This document shows positions 58,579 to 64,000 of a DNA stretch of 64,000 bases, piece by piece. The position numbers and the translations under genes were made by a program. Under the pieces are notes generated by a model. It was not told the origin of the DNA. It made no database searches and was given only the letters and a program-made list of their open reading frames with translations. The stretch comes from JAOUEA01 sp038249195 (lineage in GTDB: Bacteria > Actinomycetota > UBA4738 > HRBIN12): NCBI GenBank assembly GCA_038249195.1, contig JBBRWM010000008.1, positions 36,661 through 100,660 of the forward strand, read 5' to 3'. Every line of letters starts with the position of its first letter. Position 1 is the first letter of the stretch.

Positions 58579-59673
58579 ATGCGCCGCGCTGTGCAGTCCA
58601 CGACCCTCGCGATCGGCCTGCTGCTCGTTGCGGGCGTCGTGCAGTTGGCCTTGGTCAAGCACGTCACGCTCGTGGTCGACGGCAAGCCGGAGGCCGTGCG
58701 CACGACGTCGACCAACGTCGGGGAGCTGCTCACGGGCGAGGGCATCTCGCTCGATGCGGCGATCCTCGTCGAGCCGTCCCCAGCGACGGCGCTGGCCGAC
58801 GGCATGACCGTGGTGGTGAGTCCGGCGCCCGAGGGTCCGTTCTCCTATCGCCCCACGGTCGAGCCCGATCCTGAAGGTGTGGGGGTCTGGGTGGTGGACG
58901 GGACGAGCCCGAGGTCGGTGTCTCCCGACGCGGACCGTCTCGTCGAGTCTTCGGGTTCCGCATCGAGCGCCGGTACGTCTCCGGCCGTGTCCGTGCAGGC
59001 CGTCGTGTCGGGGAAGGTACACGACGTCCTGACCAACGCGGACACGGTCGGAGCACTCCTTACGGCCATGGGGATCACGCCGGATGCGAACGACCGCGTC
59101 GAGCCATCACCCAGCACCCCCCTTCACGACGGCTCCATCGTGCACGTGGATCGCGTGGAGGTCCTCACGCGACTCGAGGCGACGACGGTGCCCTTCCACA
59201 CGCTCACCACCTTCAAGGACACCATGACGCCCGGGCGCAGCCGGCTGCTGTCCGAGGGGCGTGACGGTGTGGGCCGCGCCACGTACCGGATCACCGAGAT
59301 CAACGGCGAGGTCACGCAGCGCGAGCTCATCGGCCGGTGGGTCGAGCGGGCGCCGGAGCCGCGTCGCATCGTCTCGGGCCCCGAGTCGATGTACGGGGGC
59401 ACGACCCGCGTGCCGGGCGCCAACGGCAGCATGCAGGCGGGGCTGGCCACCTGGTACGACCCGCCGTGGAGCGGCCTCACCGCGGCACACCCGAGCCTCC
59501 CCTTCGGCACCCGCGTCACCGTCACGGACGTGGCGAGCGGGCGCTCCGTTACCGTGGTCATCGATGACCGTGGACCGTTCGCCCCCGGCAAGATCATCGA
59601 CCTCTCACCCGAGGCCTTCGCCGCACTCTCCCCCCTCGGCGCCGGCGTCCTCCACGTCCGCCTCAGCTGGTGA
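58579..59673 (+). CDS. Cell-wall protein with DUF348, G5 and RlpA-like barrel domains
   Basis: Protein of 364 residues occupying the place of rpfB. An N-terminal membrane helix (STTLAIGLLLVAGVVQLAL) is followed by DUF348 ubiquitin-like domains (VTLVVDGKPEAVRTTST; VQAVVSGKVHDVLTNADTVG), a G5 domain (about 180-255, EVLTRLEATTVPFHTLTT) and a C-terminal RlpA-like double-psi barrel (AGLATWYDPPWSGLTAAHPS and DDRGPFAPGKIIDLS). The lysozyme-like Rpf domain is absent, so the enzyme would be a lytic transglycosylase-type protein rather than a resuscitation factor. It is in the conserved order tatD-rpf-ksgA-ispE. Confidence 0.85.
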   Translation: MRRAVQSTTLAIGLLLVAGVVQLALVKHVTLVVDGKPEAVRTTSTNVGELLTGEGISLDAAILVEPSPATALADGMTVVVSPAPEGPFSYRPTVEPDPEGVGVWVVDGTSPRSVSPDADRLVESSGSASSAGTSPAVSVQAVVSGKVHDVLTNADTVGALLTAMGITPDANDRVEPSPSTPLHDGSIVHVDRVEVLTRLEATTVPFHTLTTFKDTMTPGRSRLLSEGRDGVGRATYRITEINGEVTQRELIGRWVERAPEPRRIVSGPESMYGGTTRVPGANGSMQAGLATWYDPPWSGLTAAHPSLPFGTRVTVTDVASGRSVTVVIDDRGPFAPGKIIDLSPEAFAALSPLGAGVLHVRLSW

Positions 59674-60520
59674 CCCATCGCCCCCGAGGGGGCTCGGGGC
59701 CACCGACATCAGGGAGCTCGCCCGGCGCTACGGCATCCGCCCCTCCAAGGCGCTCGGCCAGAACTTCCTGATCGATCCCAACCTCGCCCGGGCCATCGCG
59801 GCCGACGCGGACGTGGCGCCCGGCTCACTCGTGCTCGAGGTGGGCGCCGGCTTCGGGTCGCTCACGCTCGCGCTGGTCGCGGCACGGGCCTCCCGCGTGC
59901 TCGCGGTGGAGTTCGACCGGGCGCTGATCCCGGCGCTGAACGAGGTGCTGGCCGCTCACCCGAGCGTGACGGTGCGCCACGGCGATGCGTTGCGGATGGA
60001 CCTCGGCGGCGAACTGGAGGGGGGGCCGTGGACGCTCTGCGCGAACCTCCCCTACAACATCTCGGTTCCTCTGGTGCTGACGGTGCTCGCGTCCCTTCCC
60101 GCGGTGACCCGCCTGGTGGTGATGGTGCAGCGTGAGGTGGGCGATCGCCTCGTAGCCGGACCCGGAGAGGACGCCTACGGGGCGGTGAGCGTGCGCGTGG
60201 CGTACCGCTCGACAGCGACCAAGCTGCGCAAGGTTCCTCCCAGCGTCTTCTGGCCGCGCCCGCGCGTGGGGTCGGTGGTGGTGCGTCTGGACCGTCTCTC
60301 GTCGCCGCCCGTCGATGTAGCCGAGGATCGTCTGTGGCGCGTCGTGGACGCGGGGTTCGCGGAGCGACGCAAGACGATGCGCAACGCGCTGCGGCGGCTC
60401 GGTCTCGGCGCCGCGGACGCAGATGCGGTCCTGGCTTCATGCGGCGTGGCCTCGTCGGCGCGGGCGGAGGAACTCTCGCTGGCGACCTTCGCGGCGATCG
60501 CCCGGCGGATGCCGGCGTGA
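59672..60520 (+). CDS. rsmA: 16S rRNA dimethyladenosine transferase; start codon not intact in frame
   Basis: KsgA methyltransferase that dimethylates A1518 and A1519 of 16S rRNA. SAM motifs are GQNFLIDPNLARAIA, VLEVGAGFGSLTLAL, VLAVEFDRALIPAL and the catalytic ANLPYNISVPL. The protein is complete from about TDIRELARRYGIRPSKALG, but its frame has no ATG, GTG or TTG near the beginning. The GTG at 59670, which overlaps the previous stop as GTGA like other junctions here, is one base out of frame. One missing base in the C5/G5 tract at 59680-59691 would restore it. The start coordinate is therefore nominal. Confidence 0.9.
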   Translation, partial: DPSPPRGLGATDIRELARRYGIRPSKALGQNFLIDPNLARAIAADADVAPGSLVLEVGAGFGSLTLALVAARASRVLAVEFDRALIPALNEVLAAHPSVTVRHGDALRMDLGGELEGGPWTLCANLPYNISVPLVLTVLASLPAVTRLVVMVQREVGDRLVAGPGEDAYGAVSVRVAYRSTATKLRKVPPSVFWPRPRVGSVVVRLDRLSSPPVDVAEDRLWRVVDAGFAERRKTMRNALRRLGLGAADADAVLASCGVASSARAEELSLATFAAIARRMPA

Positions 60521-61395
60521 GCGGGGCCGGCCACGGGTCGGTGACCGCGCGCGCCCATGCGAAGCTGAACGTCTTCCTGCGCGTCCTCGGGCCCCTCGAC
60601 GATGGCTATCACGAGGTCGAGAGCTTGGTGCTTCCGCTCGAGCTCGCGGATATCGTCACGGTCGATCGCGCCGACGACTTGTCCATGACGGTGGGCGGCG
60701 CCAAGTCGGCCGGCGTGCCCGATGGACCGGACAACCTCGCGATGCGCGCGGCCATCGCGCTCGCAGACGCGGCGGGTCTTGCGAACCCCGGCGCGGCCAT
60801 CGCCATCGACAAACGGATCCCGGTCGCCGCGGGCATGGGCGGAGGTAGCGCCGACGCCGCCGCGGTGCTCCGGGCGTTGAACGGGCTGTGGGCGTGCGGC
60901 CTCGACGCCGCCGCGCTGCTCGAGGTGGCCGCGGCCACGGGCTCCGACGTTCCGGCCCTCACGCATGGGGGCGCGGTCTTCCTGCGCGGCAGGGGCGAGC
61001 GCGTCGAGCCCGTTCACGCCGTCACGACATGGTGGGTGGTGCGCCCGTTCCCGTTCGCGGTGCGCACGCCCGACGCGTACGACTGGTGGGACGAGACGGG
61101 GAGCACGGGTCCTGACGGCGGGGCCGTGATCGCGGCGGTGGAGACCGGCAACGACGTCCTGCTCGGGAGCGCACTCTTCAACGATCTCCAGGCCTCCGTC
61201 GCCGCCCGGCATCCGGAGATCACCCGCACGATCGACGCGTTCGTCGAGGCCGGCGCCCTCGGTGCCGTGATGACGGGCAGCGGTCCCACGGTGGTGGCGC
61301 TCGCGCGCCACCTGGGCCACGCGGACGAGCTGGCGGTGGTGGTCGAGGGGTCCTTCGTCACGAGCGGGCCGCCGACCGCCATAATCGATCGGTAG
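60517..61395 (+). CDS. ispE: 4-diphosphocytidyl-2-C-methyl-D-erythritol kinase
   Basis: GHMP kinase of 292 residues in the non-mevalonate isoprenoid pathway. The N-terminal AHAKLNVFLRVLGPLDDGYH, the ATP loop IPVAAGMGGGSADAAAVLRA and the C-terminal GAVMTGSGPTVVALA are diagnostic. The GTG at 60517 overlaps the rsmA stop by 4 bases. It ends the conserved block. The tRNA-Gln gene begins on the base after its stop. Confidence 0.95.
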   Translation: MSGAGHGSVTARAHAKLNVFLRVLGPLDDGYHEVESLVLPLELADIVTVDRADDLSMTVGGAKSAGVPDGPDNLAMRAAIALADAAGLANPGAAIAIDKRIPVAAGMGGGSADAAAVLRALNGLWACGLDAAALLEVAAATGSDVPALTHGGAVFLRGRGERVEPVHAVTTWWVVRPFPFAVRTPDAYDWWDETGSTGPDGGAVIAAVETGNDVLLGSALFNDLQASVAARHPEITRTIDAFVEAGALGAVMTGSGPTVVALARHLGHADELAVVVEGSFVTSGPPTAIIDR

Positions 61396-61469
61396 TCCGG
61401 GGTGGTCTAACGGCAAGACACGGGCCTTTGGAGCCTGGGATGGAGGTTCGACCCCTCCCCCCGGAACCA
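61396..61469 (+). tRNA. tRNA-Gln (anticodon TTG)
   Basis: A full cloverleaf folds by hand. The acceptor stem TCCGGGG pairs with CCCCGGA. The D arm is GTCT/AGAC. The anticodon stem CGGGC/GCCTG encloses the loop CTTTGGA with anticodon TTG. The T arm is GGAGG/CCTCC with loop TTCGACC. The 3' CCA is encoded. It starts directly after the ispE stop codon, with no spacer, so it is probably processed from the same transcript. Confidence 0.95.
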
Positions 61470-61553
61470 TCCTGAGACGCGGGGTACGGCTGCCCACGCT
61501 TGTCGGACAGCCCGAGACTCTCGGTCTCGCCCCTTGCGTCATAGTTGGCGACG

Positions 61554-63640
61554 ATGACCACGCTTCCCGTCGGCACGGTGACCCTGCTCTTCACGGACAT
61601 CGAGGGCTCAACCGGGCTGCTCGAGCGGACCGGCGACAAGTATTCCGACCTCCTCGCCGAGCACCGGCGGGTGTTGCGCGCGGCGTTCAACCGACATGGC
61701 GGTGTCCAGATCGGCACCGAGGGCGACTCGTTCTTCGTCGCGTTCGCATCGGCGGTGGACGCACTCGCGGCCGCTCACGAGGGGCAGGAAGTGCTCGCCT
61801 CGGGTGAGGTGCGTGTGCGGATGGGCATGCACACGGGAGAGCCGCAGATCCACGAGCGTAACTACGTCGGGATGGACGTGCACCGTGCCGCTCGCGTCGC
61901 GGCCGCCGGCCACGGCGGTCAGGTCCTGCTGACGGAGGCGACCCGAGTGCTCGTCGGAAGCGAGGGCGTCCGCGACCTCGGTATCCACCGGCTGAAAGAC
62001 ATCGGAGAGCTGAGGCTGTACCAATCCGGGGACGACGATTTCCCACCGCTTCGAAGCGTCGGGGTCGGAAGCCTGCCATCGCCGGCCACGGCGCTCGTCG
62101 GGAGTCAAGCGGAGCTGGCGGCGGTCGTCTCGATCGTACGGGACGACGCCACGCGCCTCGTCACGATCGTCGGCCCCGGCGGGATCGGGAAGACACGGCT
62201 CGCACTCGAGATCGGGCGCGAGCTCCTGGGGTCATTCATCGACGGCGTTTGGTTCATCGATCTCGGGACGGTCACCGATCCCGAGTGGTTCGAGGCGTCC
62301 GTGGCTGCTGCTGTCGGCGCGACCGATGAGCTCGTCGCCCAGCTGCGCGATCGTCACTCGCTCCTGATCCTCGACAACTTCGAGCAGCTCGCTGGCGCAG
62401 CCGACCGCTTGGCGCAGCTGATCGAGTCGTGCGCCGGGATCGCGTGCATCGTCACAAGCCGCGAGGCGCTCCATCTCCGGGGTGAGCGCGAGTTCCCGCT
62501 CGAACCGCTCACCGAGGACGCCTCGATCGAACTGTTCAGACAGCGTGCGCGAGCGGTCTCACCCTCGTTCGACGCGAACCGCGAGCTCCTCGCGCGCGTT
62601 TCCGACCGGCTCGACCACCTACCGCTCGCGATCGAGCTCGCTGCCGCTCGGACTCGAGTGCTCGATGCGTCGCAGCTGCTCGAGAGGCTCGACGAACGAT
62701 TGCCGTTGCTCACCGGCGGCCCTCGCGACGCGCCCGAGTGTCAGCGCACGCTCCGCTCGACGATCGATTGGAGCCACGACCACCTCGACGAGCCCGAGAA
62801 GAGGTTGTTCGCTCGGCTCGGCGTCTTTTGTGGGTAGTTGGTCGCTCGAAGCGGCAGAGGAAGTGGCCGAGGCAGACCTCGACACGCTCCAAGCGCTCGG
62901 CGACAAGAGTCTCATCTCGTTCGACGAGGGGCGGTTCCGCATGCTCGGAACGATCCGAGAGTTCGCGGTGGGCCGACTGGAGTCATCGAGCGGAGCCGAC
63001 GAGATCCGCGGGCGGCACGCGCGGTACTTCTCGGATCTCGCGGCTCGCGCCGAGCCACAACTCGTCAGCCCTGAGCAGCATCTGTGGCTCGACCGGATCG
63101 GGGTCGACATCGACAACCTTCTCGCAGCGTTCGAGTGGCTCTCGAGAGCGGACGCCGAAGAAGCCGTGGCGCTCGCCGGCAACCTGACGTTCTTCTGGTT
63201 CATCCGAGGCCGGTACGCAAGCGGCACAGAGTGGCTCGAGCGTGACGTCTCGCTGAGCGAGGGCTGGTCCTCACTCGTTCGGGTACAAGCCGGCGTGGGG
63301 CCTGGGGTTCCTGTACGCGCTCGTCGGCGATGGCGAGCGAGCGGGCGCGCTGTTGCGCGAGAGCCTTGAGCTTGCGCGAGAGGTGGGCAGTACCTCGATG
63401 ATCGCCCGCTCCCTTGACGTGCTGGCGCTCATCGCCTTCTTCGAGAACGACCTCTCACAGGCGCGAGAGATCTTCGAGGAAGCTATCGGATACGCGCGGA
63501 CGGCTGACGATCGCTGGTGTCTCGCCGACTGTCTGGGGAGATGAGTTCGATCTGCCCACTGATCGGTGAGTTCGACGAGGCGATGGAGTCCGGAACGGAG
63601 GCGCTTGCTATCGCGAAGCGCGAGAACGACCGTCAGGGGA
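61554..63640 (+). pseudogene. Adenylate cyclase-like/NB-ARC/TPR transcription regulator, broken by frameshifts and cut by an insertion
   Basis: The intact first part (from ATG 61554) has a class III nucleotide cyclase domain (TLLFTDIEGSTGLLERTGD; GEVRVRMGMHTGEPQ; NYVGMDVHRAARVA) and an NB-ARC-like ATPase domain with P-loop GPGGIGKTRLAL and LLILDNFEQL. The frame ends at 62837. One extra T in the run at 62826-62829 explains this; the sequence then resumes as GSWSLEAAEEVAEADLDTLQ. Another shift near 63270-63290 and one near 63540 break the tetratricopeptide part. The end is lost at the transposon. The cyclase is probably sensor-like. Decay plus insertion point to a dead gene. Confidence 0.8.
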
Positions 63641-64000
63641 TAGTAGCGTCCGTTCCCGTGGTGTACGAACGACGACCTGAGGGTCGTTGAACGAGAAGAC
63701 CACCGCGTCATCCTCAACGAGATCTGTTGAAGGAACTCGGAGAGGAGGAACACGGTGGTCGATCCAACGATGGAGGCTGTCGAGGCGTTCTGCAAGCAGC
63801 TCGACGGCCCGGACATGGACGTGTTGCGGGAGCTGGTGAAGGTCTTCGTCGAACGGCTGATGGCCGAACAGGCCGACGCGATCTGCGGTGCCGGCTACGG
63901 AGAACGTTCCGAGACGCGGGTGAACAAGCGAAACGGCTACCGGCCACGGGCTGTGGACACCCGCGTGGGCACGATCGAGGTGGGGATCCCGAAGCTGCGC
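63640..64000 (+). mobile_element. Left end of an IS256-family insertion sequence, cut by window edge
   Basis: Immediately after the remnant of the cyclase/ATPase gene a new coding unit begins that matches an IS256-type transposase. The left boundary is placed roughly at 63640-63665, where regulator similarity stops. An internal repeat ACGACC/GGTCGT (63673 region) is present. The terminal inverted repeat cannot be confirmed because the right end is outside. Confidence 0.6.
63755..64000 (+). CDS. IS256-family transposase, N-terminal fragment
   Basis: First 82 residues of a transposase of the IS256 (mutator) family. Visible features are the N-terminal helical part (MEAVEAFCKQLDGPDMDVLR then ELVKVFVERLMAEQADAICG) and the motif AGYGERSETRVNKRNGYRPR followed by DTRVGTIEVGIPKLR, typical of the DNA-binding part. 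Start is the GTG at 63755 with GAGGAGG ahead. The DDE catalytic core lies beyond the window. Confidence 0.9.
   Translation, partial: MVDPTMEAVEAFCKQLDGPDMDVLRELVKVFVERLMAEQADAICGAGYGERSETRVNKRNGYRPRAVDTRVGTIEVGIPKLR

Noticed and set aside
58472..58807. Open frame from GTG 58472 considered as the true start of the DUF348-G5-RlpA gene or as a leader peptide
   Set aside because: It is in another frame from the downstream gene, shows no known N-terminal features, and overlaps the hairpins of the leader. A TAAGGT box lies nine bases before it, so a leader peptide is not fully excluded.

Overview
The window is about 70% G+C chromosomal DNA, densely packed with genes on both strands and with many 4-base ATGA/GTGA stop-start overlaps. 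It most likely comes from a little-characterised member of the Actinomycetota. Support comes from the conserved block protein O-mannosyltransferase / rsmI / metG / tatD / DUF348-G5 cell-wall protein / rsmA(ksgA) / ispE at 53.4-61.4 kb, and from at least sixteen genes whose start codon lies 6-9 bases after a TAnnnT -10 box, the layout of leaderless mRNAs. No rRNA is present, so the lineage cannot be named.

Region 1 (1-11 kb) carries two aerobic molybdenum hydroxylase operons. The minus-strand operon runs coxM-coxS-coxL-(XdhC-YHS fusion)-coxG, and its large subunit has the AYRCSFR loop of true (form I) carbon monoxide dehydrogenase. The plus-strand operon runs S-L-M, and its large subunit has the AYRGAGR loop of form II enzymes. 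A second XdhC protein lies between them. The maturation pair coxD-coxE (MoxR ATPase plus VWA protein) lies at 27.2-29.2 kb. Together these suggest CO oxidation as an energy supplement.

Region 2 (11-26 kb) is accessory and partly decayed. It holds a frameshifted membrane glycosyltransferase-like gene, an AlkZ-type DNA glycosylase, an ECF sigma factor with a membrane beta-propeller partner, a DUF2182/DUF1326 locus with an extra 53-residue membrane protein, a broken GNAT gene and a broken nucleotidyltransferase gene. Next comes a four-gene operon, every junction overlapping by 4 bases, made of a dynamin-like GTPase, two small helical proteins and a protein with two CxxC/CxxH zinc-binding repeats. 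This operon is the best candidate here for an undescribed system.

Region 3 (26-36.4 kb) carries an MscS channel, coxDE, an RDD protein, a phosphodiester glycosidase, tryptophan 2,3-dioxygenase with an aminotransferase (tryptophan/kynurenine breakdown), a pyridoxamine-oxidase-like protein and a macro domain fused to a rhodanese. Region 4 (36.4-50 kb) is a sugar locus: two PfkB kinases, a five-gene SIS isomerase plus ABC importer operon diverging from a DeoR regulator with paired operator repeats, an amidohydrolase, an MFS carrier, a phosphotransferase and a GH4 glycosidase. Region 5 (49.6-53.3 kb) holds a LEA-like repeat protein, a stand-alone AsnC ligand-binding domain, a pilin-like protein, an FAD oxidase and a CPBP membrane protease. 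Region 6 (53.4-61.5 kb) is the conserved housekeeping block, ending in tRNA-Gln. Region 7 (61.5-64 kb) is a cyclase/ATPase regulator broken by three frameshifts and cut off by an IS256-type transposase that runs out of the window.

Several single-base frame problems (near 12.5, 21.3, 21.7, 59.7 and 62.8-63.5 kb) could be real gene decay or assembly error. Raw reads would decide.
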